A stretch of DNA of 64,000 nucleotides from Paenarthrobacter sp. (GTDB lineage: Bacteria > Actinomycetota > Actinomycetes > Actinomycetales > Micrococcaceae): positions 1-64,000 of the forward strand of contig JAPSHX010000015.1 of assembly GCA_031179305.1 (NCBI GenBank), written 5' to 3'. A model generated the notes under the pieces. It did no database searches. It saw nothing but the letters and a program-made list of their open reading frames with translations, and had not been told where the DNA came from. Position numbers and translations under genes: made by a program. Below, in pieces: positions 18,626 to 28,539 of the stretch (within the stretch, counting starts at the first letter, position 1; each line of letters starts with the position of its first letter).

Positions 18626-19063
18626 AGAGAACCCTCACGTTGACCCCCTCGTCATCGCTGTCCGGGCGATTTAGCACTTGCTGAAAAGCGTTTGTTTCAC
18701 ATTTGACCTGACAACCTAACCTCAGGTCATTTCTCAACCTACACACTTACGGGTGCTATCACAAGACTCATTATTGGAATTGTGGATATCGCTGTTTGCG
18801 TTGCCGCCGCGGGGTTTGCGCCGTCTTGCGAGCGCGGAAATAGCATGTATTTACATTCGGACAAAGCCTTGATGAAGATCTGCACAAACGTGCAGAGGCA
18901 TTGACTGGAACGCCCAAGCGTTGGAAGCATTGCAGCCAGGCCGGCTCACGCCGCGTCTATTTTTCGAACAGCTTCTGCCTGGAACATCCGCGATCGGACT
19001 GGGTCTTCCACTTGGACTACAGAAGAAGGGGGTCTTACCGAGTAACAGGAACAGGAGCATGAA
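18626..19063. other. Intergenic region between divergent UgpA-like and MgtC genes
   Basis: This gap of about 440 bases should hold both promoters. It contains the inverted repeat at 18704-18729 and a small hairpin near 18884-18899 (CTGCACAAACGTGCAG). I looked for an M-box magnesium riboswitch before the MgtC gene and could not recognise one. Short open frames here do not look like real genes. Confidence 0.45.
18704..18729. promoter_or_regulatory. Inverted repeat, possible operator
   Basis: TGACCTGA at 18704-18711 and TCAGGTCA at 18722-18729 form a perfect 8-bp inverted repeat with a 10-base spacer. It lies about 80 bases upstream of the UgpA-like start. The geometry fits a dimeric repressor or activator site; the regulator is unknown. 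Confidence 0.45.
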
Positions 19064-19810
19064 GTGATCTTCAGCGCTGATACGCAGTGGTGGCATATGT
19101 GCTTGGCCTTGGCCGTGGCGCTTGTATTGTCCACAGCCATTGGATTTGAACGTCAAAGCAAAAACAAGTCGGCGGGTATGCGAACACACGCCATGGTGGG
19201 TTTGGGTGCGGCGCTGTTCATGGTGGTCAGCAAATACGGGTTCAGTGATGTGCTGGCGGTGGATTTGGTGAGGTTGGACCCCTCCCGCCTGGCCGCACAG
19301 GTAGTGTCGGGCATTGGTTTCATCGGGGCTGGGCTTGTATTCGTGAGGCGGAATCAGGTGCGAGGCCTCACTACGGCCGCCTCCGTTTGGGTGACTGCGG
19401 CTGTAGGCACTGGCGCGGGAGCAGGTTTGGTGTTGCCCGCGGTGTTCGTTACCGCAGCGCATTTCGTCATCGTCTACGTCTACCCTGTGCTGACCGGCAA
19501 ACTTCGCTTCGGCCTTCCGAGCCAGTGGCTGCTGAGAGTTAGCTACGTGGATGGGGTAGGCGCCTTGAGGGATGTTCTGCATACATGTACCGAGCAAGGA
19601 TTCCGCGTTCAAGGCTTTGCCACCATGCGGGGTTCCGGAGAATCCAAGGGCGTGATGGACCGGTTGATGCAAGGCGCTGAAACCGCTGTGTCTGATCTCG
19701 TTGAAATAGAGTTGGAAATTGAAGGAACCATGGCTGTTTCGGACATCGTCGCCAGGCTCTCCCAGCTCTCCACTGTTACTGAAGTTTCCGTCGTTGACGA
19801 AGCCGAGTAG
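19064..19810 (+). CDS. MgtC/SapB-family membrane protein
   Basis: This 248-residue protein has an N-terminal membrane domain with the family pattern: IGFERQSKNKSAGMRTHAMVGLGAAL, then VVSGIGFIGAGLVF and GLTTAASVWVTAAVG. A C-terminal soluble ACT-like domain follows (from about residue 150). Family members modulate ATP synthase or magnesium and phosphate homeostasis. The start is GTG 19064 with AGGAG about eight bases upstream. The next gene starts eight bases after the stop. Confidence 0.88.
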   Translation: MIFSADTQWWHMCLALAVALVLSTAIGFERQSKNKSAGMRTHAMVGLGAALFMVVSKYGFSDVLAVDLVRLDPSRLAAQVVSGIGFIGAGLVFVRRNQVRGLTTAASVWVTAAVGTGAGAGLVLPAVFVTAAHFVIVYVYPVLTGKLRFGLPSQWLLRVSYVDGVGALRDVLHTCTEQGFRVQGFATMRGSGESKGVMDRLMQGAETAVSDLVEIELEIEGTMAVSDIVARLSQLSTVTEVSVVDEAE

Positions 19811-19818
19811 GGGCACAC

Positions 19819-20646
19819 GTGATTGAGATTCAAGGGCATCGGGGCGTATTGGCCGATCGTCATGGCAACACCTTGGCGAGCTTCGTTGAGGCGCTCCGTC
19901 TTGGCGTCGACGCCATTGAAGTAGATGTCTGGCTCACTTCTGATGGCCAGCTTGCGCTGCGCCACGATGCGGTCATCGATGCCAGGGACATCAGGCTTGA
20001 GACACTTCGTGAAGCCAAGGTAGAGAAGCACCCTGCAACCACGACCGACGTCGATGTCGAAACCCGCGTGCCATCCCTCTCTGAAACCTTGGCCCTGCTG
20101 CGTTTTGCCAATGCGAGTGGCGTCATTTTGGATATTGAGGTCAAGACCGAGGGGGCAGCCTGGGACGAGTACGGTCATGGGATTGTTACGGTGCTGTCCA
20201 AGGTTTTGGCGGCTCATCAAGATGAACAAGCTTTGCGGGTGCGGAGCTTTGATCCCCAAATCATCAAGGCAATGTCCGGCATATTGCCGGGAGTCCCTTT
20301 GGTCGCGCTCAGCAGGGCAACAACGTCCTGGGCTCCGGGACTCTACCCATCGACTGCTCAAGACCTGGTGGACGCGGCCTTGGCCACCGGAGCGTCCGCC
20401 GTTGCGCCGGCTGTTGGAATTCTCGACGCCGGTTTGGTCGCCGCAGCACATGCCGCTGGGCTGAAGGTATTTCCGTGGACAGTGGAAACAGACGAACAGA
20501 TCAGTACCGCAGCCGGTCTTGGCGTGGATGGTATATGCGTGAACGACGTCGCTATGGCCCGGCGAGCTTTGACTGAGCTGGGAAAACCTCTTCCACCGGC
20601 CCGCCCCATATCGCTGCCCCTGCTGAACCCTGCTCCTTCGGCCTGA
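19819..20646 (+). CDS. Glycerophosphodiester phosphodiesterase (UgpQ-like)
   Basis: This 275-residue TIM-barrel protein shows the family motifs: GHRG at residues 6-9 (catalytic His and Arg), NTLASF, and EVDVWLTSDGQLALRHD, which carries the metal-binding Glu-Asp pair and second His. It hydrolyses glycerophosphodiesters to glycerol 3-phosphate and an alcohol. The start is GTG 19819. There is no signal peptide, so it acts in the cytoplasm on imported substrate. Its closeness to the Ugp-like importer supports a shared phospholipid-derived substrate. Confidence 0.88.
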   Translation: MIEIQGHRGVLADRHGNTLASFVEALRLGVDAIEVDVWLTSDGQLALRHDAVIDARDIRLETLREAKVEKHPATTTDVDVETRVPSLSETLALLRFANASGVILDIEVKTEGAAWDEYGHGIVTVLSKVLAAHQDEQALRVRSFDPQIIKAMSGILPGVPLVALSRATTSWAPGLYPSTAQDLVDAALATGASAVAPAVGILDAGLVAAAHAAGLKVFPWTVETDEQISTAAGLGVDGICVNDVAMARRALTELGKPLPPARPISLPLLNPAPSA

Positions 20647-20672
20647 TCGGAAAGGAACCGCTGGACTGGATC

Positions 20673-22284
<1,612 letters not shown>

Positions 22285-22459
22285 GACAGGCTCCCCAGCA
22301 GCTGTTTTGGTGGTGTGTCGGCCAGTCTAGGTGGGGCAAACAACCGCGTCCCAGTCAGGAATTCGCGATTGTGGATAACCCGCCTATGGTCTCCGCATGG
22401 TGCCCGGCGTATTCTTGCCTCGCCGGCTTGTCATCGCACGCATCTTATTGGGGGGAACC

Positions 22460-22978
22460 ATGTCCACGATCGAACGCCCGCGCCTGTCCACATCCGGGCG
22501 CCTAATAGCGGCAGCCTTGCTAATCGTCATGCTGACGCTCAGCGCCTGCACGTTTCCAACGCCTGTTGCGCAGTCCACGCCTAGCGCTGCGGCGTCGTCC
22601 GAGGTGCCAGCCGCCGATGTGGGCGCAAGCGCGAGCCCCAATGCAACCACGAGCCCCGATGCACCCACGGGAACGGGTGGTGTCTATGGCGAGTTCGGGT
22701 CCATGTCCGAGGCCTGTCTTTCGGTAAGCGCCACGATGCTGAGCGTAACCATCCTGCCGTTGGCGGCAATGGCCGGCGGCAAGCCCGAGGACATCGACAA
22801 GGCCAAGCAGGAGTTGTCCAAAATGGAGGGCAAAGTGCCGGAAGAACTGAAGCCGGCGTTCGAGAAACTTCGGGTCTTCACGGAGGCTGCCGGCTCGGAC
22901 TTCAGCAAATACGGCGACGGGCAGTTTGAAGAACTTATGAAGCCCATCCAGGACTGGACCGAGAAGAACTGTAAGTAG
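22460..22978 (+). CDS. Putative lipoprotein of unknown function
   Basis: The 172-residue product starts at ATG 22460, where GGGGGG lies just upstream. An in-frame upstream start at 22397 is less likely. The lipobox is LSAC with Cys30, followed by an Ala/Ser/Pro linker. The C-terminal domain of about 90 residues is helical and charged, with two further cysteines (EACLS and ENCK) that could pair outside the cell. I do not recognise the family. Confidence 0.65.
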   Translation: MSTIERPRLSTSGRLIAAALLIVMLTLSACTFPTPVAQSTPSAAASSEVPAADVGASASPNATTSPDAPTGTGGVYGEFGSMSEACLSVSATMLSVTILPLAAMAGGKPEDIDKAKQELSKMEGKVPEELKPAFEKLRVFTEAAGSDFSKYGDGQFEELMKPIQDWTEKNCK

Positions 22979-23005
22979 CGCCACCGGGCGCGTTCCCTTC
23001 TCTCT

Positions 23006-23025
23006 GACGCTTCTCCCAAAGCGTC
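23006..23025. terminator. Small hairpin after the lipoprotein gene
   Basis: GACGCTT at 23006-23012 pairs with AAGCGTC at 23019-23025 across a six-base loop. It lies between the lipoprotein and the Asp23 operon. No U-tract follows, so efficiency is uncertain. Confidence 0.4.
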
Positions 23026-23069
23026 GGAGCTAGACGCTAGGGTGGTACTCAAGAGAAGGGGAGTGCTCC

Positions 23070-23516
23070 GTGGAAGACCAGAACGTGCAGCTTGATCCCG
23101 TGCCCGGGGGCGAAATCCCTGGTACCGGACGCACCATCATTTCCGAGGCGGCCGTCGCCAAAGTAGCGGGTATCGCTGCCCGTACAGTGCCCGGCGTCTA
23201 CTCCTTGGGCTCGGCTCCGTCCCGTGCGCTGGGTGCCATTCGCGACGCCGTCGGCAGCTCGGACCATGCAGCAGGCGTCCGAGCCGAGGTGGGGGAGACC
23301 CAAGTGGCGGTGGACATAACGTTGGTTGCTCTCTACGGTCATCCCTTGCACGGCGTCGCCAACCAGGTCCGGGCTGCGGTCTACCGGGCTGTGGAGGAAC
23401 TGGTGGGCCTTCAGGTGATTGAGGTCAATATCGAGATCACTGATGTCTTCATCGCGCCGCCGGCCAAACCCGCCGGAAGCAAGACAGTGGCAGTGGAAAG
23501 GGAGGCTCTCCAATGA
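23070..23516 (+). CDS. Asp23/Gls24-family envelope stress protein
   Basis: This 148-residue protein has the Asp23 fold pattern: GRTIISEAAVAKVAGIAART, VPGVYSLG, VAVDITLVALYG and VIEVNIEITDVF. Asp23-family proteins lie under the membrane, attached through AmaP, and take part in envelope stress. The start is GTG 23070. It is the first gene of a tightly packed operon that ends with AmaP. Confidence 0.85.
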   Translation: MEDQNVQLDPVPGGEIPGTGRTIISEAAVAKVAGIAARTVPGVYSLGSAPSRALGAIRDAVGSSDHAAGVRAEVGETQVAVDITLVALYGHPLHGVANQVRAAVYRAVEELVGLQVIEVNIEITDVFIAPPAKPAGSKTVAVEREALQ

Positions 23517-23704
23517 GCATGACCGTGGTGGGAATCGCTATCGGCGCTTTCGTGGCTTTCATGTCCTTCTCGTTCGGGTTATGGGGCTTCCTGATCTCCC
23601 TGCTGTTCATGGGCATCGGCGCGCTGCTTGGCCGCGCGGCTGAGGGCAAGCTGGATCTCCGCAGTGTGCTGGACGCCATTACGGGCCGGCGCTCTTCGTC
23701 ATGA
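23513..23704 (+). CDS. Small membrane protein of the Asp23 cluster (DUF2273-like)
   Basis: This 63-residue protein has two hydrophobic segments (VVGIAIGAFVAFMSFSFGL and FLISLLFMGIGALLG) and a basic C-terminus. Such small proteins accompany Asp23 and AmaP in many Gram-positive bacteria. Its ATG overlaps the Asp23 stop by four bases. Confidence 0.75.
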   Translation: MSMTVVGIAIGAFVAFMSFSFGLWGFLISLLFMGIGALLGRAAEGKLDLRSVLDAITGRRSSS

Positions 23705-24081
23705 GCGTGGCTGAGGCTGTGGAGTACACCACCAGCCTGGCCGGCCATAACCGGATCAGTACCCAGGCATTGACATCGTTGGCTCGGGCCGCCGCAGCGG
23801 AGGCGCTCGGCGTTGAGGCCCACGACATCCGAGCTGATTGGGCGGACGACGACGGCCTGCTGGCTTTGTCCATAGTGGCACCCATCAGCGTCCCGGCTTT
23901 GACCGAGGTGCTGCGTGATCCGCAACGTGTCCAAGGATTTGGTGGGTCGATCTGGGACCGTGCCGTGGCGGCCAAGGCATTTGTCCTTGAAACCGTGACC
24001 CGGCTTAGCGGTTCCGAACTCAGCAGGGTGGATATCAGGATCAGTGGAGCGCACGTCACCGAGGGAGGCCGCGTCCAGTGA
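23701..24081 (+). CDS. Conserved cytoplasmic protein of the Asp23 cluster
   Basis: This 126-residue soluble protein has an Asp23-like alternation (TSLARAAAAEALGV, then LLALSIVAPI and VDIRISGAHV). It starts inside the end of the preceding gene and ends at the start of the next. It is probably a second, divergent Asp23-like subunit, but the similarity is weak. Confidence 0.6.
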   Translation: MSVAEAVEYTTSLAGHNRISTQALTSLARAAAAEALGVEAHDIRADWADDDGLLALSIVAPISVPALTEVLRDPQRVQGFGGSIWDRAVAAKAFVLETVTRLSGSELSRVDIRISGAHVTEGGRVQ

Positions 24082-24725
24082 CCCAGGATCAGGAAACACA
24101 ACAATTGAAATCAAGGGACCCGAACGCGGGAGCCACTCCGGTTGCCGGGGAGGACCCCGAGATGAGCCGTATACTGCGCCGTGAGACGCATTCGTCCCGC
24201 GCTGGAGCGTCCGTCATTGCGGCCGTCCTGGTCATCGTTCTGTGTGTCTATGCACTCCTCGAAGCGGGCGTCCGCGCCATCGGGCAGCCACCCTGGCTGA
24301 TCGACCCCACCACTGCAGCTGGGCGCATCATTGCCCTCCCGGAAGGCATCTCACCCCTGCTGCTCGGTGCGAGTGGTGCCGTCATCGCCATGGTGGGGCT
24401 CTTCTTTCTCCTCCACGCTGTTCTGCCTGGCAGGCGAGCCCGCCACTTGCTCCGGGACCCGCGCACCGCCGTCGTGGTTGATGACGAAGTCCTGGCCTCC
24501 GCGCTGGCACGTCGTGCGCGAACTGCCGCGAACGTCACCCAGGAACAAGTCATGGTGGTTGTCTCGCGACAGTTGGTTGTGGTGAACGTGCGGCCAACCT
24601 CGGGTAGCAGGGTCAGCGAAGAAGCAGTGTTGACGGCCGTGCAGGCTGAACTTGAAGAAATGTCGCCTGTGCCGATGCCTGCTGTCAGGGTGAACCTGGC
24701 GTCGTCGGGGGTGATCGGAGCGTGA
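24078..24725 (+). CDS. Membrane protein, DUF6286-like
   Basis: This 215-residue protein has a cytoplasmic N-terminal tail and two membrane segments (VIAAVLVIVLCVYALLEAG and GASGAVIAMVGLFFLLHAVL). A soluble C-terminal domain follows. The pattern matches DUF6286 proteins that occur with Asp23 in actinobacteria. Its GTG overlaps the previous stop codon. Confidence 0.65.
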   Translation: MTQDQETQQLKSRDPNAGATPVAGEDPEMSRILRRETHSSRAGASVIAAVLVIVLCVYALLEAGVRAIGQPPWLIDPTTAAGRIIALPEGISPLLLGASGAVIAMVGLFFLLHAVLPGRRARHLLRDPRTAVVVDDEVLASALARRARTAANVTQEQVMVVVSRQLVVVNVRPTSGSRVSEEAVLTAVQAELEEMSPVPMPAVRVNLASSGVIGA

Positions 24726-25333
24726 ACGGAACACCGCGGACACTCAACCGTGTACTGCTCTTCATCATCGGTGCGAAACTGCTGGCTGTCGGGCTGCTTC
24801 TCCTGATGCTGGCCACCGTGCCGGCAGTGGGCACGTGGTGGCATGACTGGTCGGCTTCCGTGTGGGCGGGTGCCGAAAATGCCTTCCGGCAGACGCGCTT
24901 CCCGGGGCGCGAGGAAAGCTGGTTGTGGATTGTGGCAGGCCTGATCCTGGTGGCCATCATCATCGCGATGATCGCTTGGTTGTCGCAGCAAGGCAAAGGC
25001 CGGGCCAACCTTCTGGTGGCCAGCGACGACGACAGCGACGTGGACGGCGAAGTCAGGATCGGTGGGGGCGTCGCTGAACAGACACTACGGGCCGCTTTGT
25101 CTGAACGGACGGACCTCGCGGGTGCGTCCGTGGCGACCCTTGAGGTAAAAGGCAATCCGGGTCTGCGAATCCGCATCCAACCGCGGCAAGGAGTGGCGCC
25201 CCATATCCTCGCGGCTGAAGTGTCGCAGCTTGTTGAAGCGTTGGACCTTGTGATCGGACAGAAGACCCCTGTGCTGATCCACATGGTTTCCGGTGCCCGA
25301 TCCAGGTTTACCAAGGCCGAAAGGGTCCGCTGA
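24722..25333 (+). CDS. amaP: AmaP-like membrane anchor of the Asp23 cluster
   Basis: This 203-residue protein has two N-terminal membrane segments (VLLFIIGAKLLAVGLLLLML and LWIVAGLILVAIIIAMIAWL). The C-terminal domain resembles AmaP, the membrane anchor that recruits Asp23. It is the last gene with tight coupling in this operon. The annotation is by domain order and context; sequence identity to the Staphylococcus protein would be low. Confidence 0.7.
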   Translation: MNGTPRTLNRVLLFIIGAKLLAVGLLLLMLATVPAVGTWWHDWSASVWAGAENAFRQTRFPGREESWLWIVAGLILVAIIIAMIAWLSQQGKGRANLLVASDDDSDVDGEVRIGGGVAEQTLRAALSERTDLAGASVATLEVKGNPGLRIRIQPRQGVAPHILAAEVSQLVEALDLVIGQKTPVLIHMVSGARSRFTKAERVR

Positions 25334-25426
25334 TATAGGGGACCCGTACGTCCATTGTCTGACTGCAAAGGGGAAACCTTCCCCGGCGCACAATTTCCAG
25401 ATCCAACCGTCACAGAGGAGAACACC

Positions 25427-25762
25427 ATGAGTGAAGAGACCACGGGAGCCGAAGCGGTAAATGGCGCTGCAGGAAACGGCAAGGATGGAGCAGGCGATGC
25501 ACTGGAAAATGCCAAGGAATTCGCTGGCGAGGCTGTTGAGAATGTGAAGGAATTCGCCGGTGAGGCTGCCGGGAATGTCAAGGAGTTAGCCGGAGACGCC
25601 GCAGAGAATGTCAAGGAATTCTTCTCCGGTGACGTCGGCGAGAATGCGAAGGAACTGGCGGGCGACGTCGCGGAGAAATCCAAGGAAATCGCCGAAGATG
25701 TGGCGGAAAACGTCAAGGGCCTGGGCTCGAAGATCGCAGGCTTGTTCAAAGGCGAGAAGTAG
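25427..25762 (+). CDS. 11-residue-repeat (LEA-like) stress protein
   Basis: The 111-residue product starts at ATG 25427, preceded by GAGGAG. From residue 24 on it is made of near-perfect 11-residue units of the type ENVKEFAGEAA, about seven in a row, then GLFKGEK. Such amphipathic 11-mer repeats are typical of group 3 LEA-like proteins, which fold on drying or on membranes. It follows the Asp23/AmaP operon by about 90 bases and precedes the AlkD-like gene by four. It fits an envelope or desiccation stress role, which is inferred. Confidence 0.75.
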   Translation: MSEETTGAEAVNGAAGNGKDGAGDALENAKEFAGEAVENVKEFAGEAAGNVKELAGDAAENVKEFFSGDVGENAKELAGDVAEKSKEIAEDVAENVKGLGSKIAGLFKGEK

Positions 25763-25766
25763 AATC

Positions 25767-26438
25767 GTGCCCGAGTCGACCGTCGCCGAACTTATGGCGG
25801 AACTCGCGGCACTGGAAGAACCCCGCGCCCGCGAGGTAAATGAGAAGCATGGCGATGACCATGGGGTAAACCTCAGCAAACTGCGTGCCGTCGCGAAGCG
25901 GCTGAAGATCCAGCAGGACCTTTCTCGGGAGCTTTGGGAGACGGGTGACAGTGCCGCCAGGTTGCTGGCCCTCCTGATCTGCCGCCCCGCAGCTTTTGAG
26001 CGGGCTGAATTGGACGGCATGCTGCGCGAAGCACGGACTCCCAAAGTGCAGGACTGGCTGGTGAACTACGTCGTCAAGAAAAGCCCGCACTCCGAAGATC
26101 TTCGGCTGGCTTGGTTCTCCGATCCCGATCCCGTGGTGGCGAGTGCGGGATGGGCGATGACGTCCGAACGAGTCGTCAGGAAGCCCGAAAGCCTGGAACT
26201 CGCCCAGCTGCTCGACGCCATAGAGGCCAACATGAAGGACGCCCCGGACCGCCTCCAATGGGCCATGAATCACTGTCTGGCGCAAATAGGTATTGAGTTC
26301 ACGGAGCACAGGGCCAGAGCCCTGGACATCGGTGAGCGCTTGGAAGTGCTGAAGGACTACCCGACGCCGCCTAACTGCACCTCGCCGTTCGCGCCGGCCT
26401 GGATCAATGAGATGGTGCGGCGCAAGGCGGTCAAGTAG
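25767..26438 (+). CDS. AlkD-like DNA alkylation repair (HEAT-repeat) protein
   Basis: This 223-residue protein starts at GTG 25767. A longer open frame back to 25608 lies inside the preceding gene and is a shadow. It contains HEAT-like helices (LSKLRAVAKRLKIQQDLSRELWETGDSAARLLALLI, then VQDWLVNYVVKKSPHSEDLRLAWF). AlkD glycosylases of this fold excise alkylated purines without base flipping. I did not verify the catalytic Asp/Trp residues, so it could be a non-catalytic paralogue. Confidence 0.75.
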   Translation: MPESTVAELMAELAALEEPRAREVNEKHGDDHGVNLSKLRAVAKRLKIQQDLSRELWETGDSAARLLALLICRPAAFERAELDGMLREARTPKVQDWLVNYVVKKSPHSEDLRLAWFSDPDPVVASAGWAMTSERVVRKPESLELAQLLDAIEANMKDAPDRLQWAMNHCLAQIGIEFTEHRARALDIGERLEVLKDYPTPPNCTSPFAPAWINEMVRRKAVK

Positions 26439-26444
26439 GGCTGA

Positions 26445-26879
26445 TCAGCCCCTGTTCCGATGCATCATACGGTAGGTGAGCTCGGCGAGGAGTTCTTCGT
26501 CGGAGAGGTGTGAGGCCCTGGCTACGGGAGCGCTGGGAACGGTGACGCGGGGAGGCCCCGGGCGTGATTCGTCGCTTGAGCGCATGTCGTCAGGGGTGAT
26601 CATGTCCGGAGCGAAGTTCGACTTGCCTTTAAGGACCTCCGATACGGATCCTGCCCTCCAGCCCAAAGCGTGCTCAAGCTTGCGCTGGTTGATCTCCTGC
26701 GTCCTGCGGGTCCCGGATTCCAGTGTTCGGACTGTCTTGATGGCAGTACCAGCCTGCTTGGCCAACTGCACTTGGCTCAGGCCTTGGGCCAAGCGTTCTT
26801 CTTTGATCAGGCGGCCGATAGTCTGCAGTGCTTCAAGTTCATCCACGATTCTCAGTTTTCCATAGGCAATAGTAGGCAA
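26445..26879 (-). CDS. XRE-family transcriptional regulator
   Basis: This 144-residue protein has an N-terminal helix-turn-helix (IGRLIKEERLAQGLSQVQLA, then AGTAIKTVRTLESG, about residues 21-57). A linker of about 60 residues rich in Pro and Asp follows. A short helix at the end (SDEELLAELTYRMMH) may be a dimerisation or ligand element. A GTG about ten codons in (MDELEALQ) is an alternative start. It lies tail to tail with the AlkD-like gene and its target is unknown. Confidence 0.75.
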   Translation of the reverse strand: MPTIAYGKLRIVDELEALQTIGRLIKEERLAQGLSQVQLAKQAGTAIKTVRTLESGTRRTQEINQRKLEHALGWRAGSVSEVLKGKSNFAPDMITPDDMRSSDESRPGPPRVTVPSAPVARASHLSDEELLAELTYRMMHRNRG

Positions 26880-26999
26880 TCAAATCAGGGCGGGGAATAG
26901 TGCGGGCCGGAGTTGCCCACAGTCACCTGTCGGACCCCCGGAAAGGCCCTCTGTCGCAGAGAAGCGAAGACTGCTTGGTATCAATGCGATTACGTTATG

Positions 27000-27013
27000 T
27001 GTAAGCGCTTGCA
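27000..27013. promoter_or_regulatory. LacI-type operator of the alpha-glucoside importer
   Basis: TGTAAGCGCTTGCA has the central AAGCGCTT that is characteristic of LacI-family operators. It lies 84 bases before the binding-protein start. The LacI regulator encoded at 30578 is the probable ligand-responsive repressor. Confidence 0.7.
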
Positions 27014-27096
27014 TTAGAAGAACGATCATGGCTAGTGTGAGCGTCACCACATCAATTGCGCCGCCGAATCTTTGTACTCAGCGAGGAGTCTTTAGC

Positions 27097-28443
27097 ATGA
27101 AGAAAACCAAGTACCTACTACCGGTCGCAGCCGCCGGTGTTCTGGCACTTACCCTTTCCGCGTGTAGCGGAGATGGTGGCGGTGGTGGATCCACCGCCGG
27201 GTCGGATGATTGCTCCGCCTACGAAAGCTATGGCAAGCATGACGGCAAGACCGTCTCCGTCTATTCGACGATCGTCGATATCGAGGCAACCAACCTCGAA
27301 GAAGCCTGGTCGCAGTTCGAGAACTGCACTGGCATCACTGTTAGGTATGAGGGCAGCAAGGAATTCGAAACCCAGATCGGTGTCCGTGCCCAGTCCGGCA
27401 CCGCCCCTGATGTGGCGATCTTCCCGCAGCCCGGTCTTCTTGCCACCCAGGCGCGGGCCGGTTACCTGAAGCCCGCCCCGCAGACCGTTTCGGATCTCGT
27501 GGACAAGAACTGGTCCCCGGACTGGAAGAAGTACGGCACGGTGGACGGCACGTACTACGCCGCTCCGATGCTCGCCAACGTCAAGGGCTTTGTTTGGTAC
27601 GCGCCCAAGACCTTCAGCGACAAGGGCTGGGAGGTTCCCAAGACGTGGGACGAAATGATCGAACTCTCCAAGAAGATCGCAGCAGATGACCCGAACATGA
27701 AGCCGTGGTGTGCTGGTTTCGAATCCGGTGAGGCTACCGGCTGGCCCGGCACGGACTGGATCGAGGACGTCGTCCTGCGTGCCCACGGACCCGAGGTTTA
27801 CGACCAGTGGGTAGCTCACGAGATTCCGTTCAATGATCCTAAGATCGTCGATTCCTTTAACAAGGCCGGCGACATCCTCCTCAACCCGGACATGGTGAAC
27901 GGTGGCTTCGGTGACGTTCGCACAATCCTCAGCACCGGTTTCGCACAGGCTGGCCAGCCGGTCTTGGATGGCACTTGCGCCATGCACCACCAGGCCAACT
28001 TCCAGGCAGCCAACTGGCCTGCAGGAACCAACGTTGCTGAGGATGGCGACGTATGGGCATTCATCACCCCGCCGATTGACGAAAGCAAGGGCAAGGCAGT
28101 CACCGGTGGCGGCGAAATGGTAGGCGCCTACAAGGACACCGCTGAAGTTCAGTCGTTCCTGGCTTACCTGGCCAGCGCTGACTTTGCCAACAACCGTGTG
28201 AAACTTGGAGGCGTCGTCAGCGCCAACAAGGGCCTGGATCCCAACAACGCACAGTCGGACCTCGACAAGCTGACCGTCCAGATCCTCCAGGACCCTGAGA
28301 CTGTCTTCCGTTTCGACGGCTCTGACCTGATGCCGAGTGCAGTTGGTTCCAACTCCTTCTGGAAGGGCATTGTGCAGTGGATCAACGGCACGTCCTCACA
28401 GGATGTTGCCAACAGCATCGAATCCAGCTGGCCTAAGAGCTAA
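27097..28443 (+). CDS. Sugar ABC substrate-binding lipoprotein (AglE-type)
   Basis: This 448-residue protein starts at ATG 27097 with GAGGAG upstream. Its lipobox is LSAC with Cys23, then a glycine run. Family features include VYSTIVDIEATNLEEAWSQF, PDVAIFPQPGLL and GTYYAAPMLANVKGFVWYAP. The pattern and the two following permeases match AglEFG-type importers for alpha-glucosides such as maltose, sucrose or trehalose. No glycosidase or ATPase is in the cluster. A hairpin between this gene and the first permease probably makes the binding protein more abundant. Confidence 0.8.
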   Translation: MKKTKYLLPVAAAGVLALTLSACSGDGGGGGSTAGSDDCSAYESYGKHDGKTVSVYSTIVDIEATNLEEAWSQFENCTGITVRYEGSKEFETQIGVRAQSGTAPDVAIFPQPGLLATQARAGYLKPAPQTVSDLVDKNWSPDWKKYGTVDGTYYAAPMLANVKGFVWYAPKTFSDKGWEVPKTWDEMIELSKKIAADDPNMKPWCAGFESGEATGWPGTDWIEDVVLRAHGPEVYDQWVAHEIPFNDPKIVDSFNKAGDILLNPDMVNGGFGDVRTILSTGFAQAGQPVLDGTCAMHHQANFQAANWPAGTNVAEDGDVWAFITPPIDESKGKAVTGGGEMVGAYKDTAEVQSFLAYLASADFANNRVKLGGVVSANKGLDPNNAQSDLDKLTVQILQDPETVFRFDGSDLMPSAVGSNSFWKGIVQWINGTSSQDVANSIESSWPKS

Positions 28444-28454
28444 CTCCCAAAGTG

Positions 28455-28492
28455 CTGCCTCCCCTGACTGGAACTCCCAGCCGGGGAGGCAG
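28455..28492. terminator. Intra-operon hairpin between binding protein and permease
   Basis: CTGCCTCCCC at 28455-28464 pairs with GGGGAGGCAG at 28483-28492, and TTTT follows closely. It is a partial terminator or mRNA-stabilising stem between the binding-protein and permease genes. Confidence 0.7.
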
Positions 28493-28539
28493 TGCTTTTC
28501 CCGGAACTTAGTGATTCACTCACGCCCCGGAGGTTGGGT

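Noticed and set aside
18764..19063. Magnesium riboswitch before the MgtC gene
   Set aside because: No recognisable M-box conserved bases; only a short hairpin is present.
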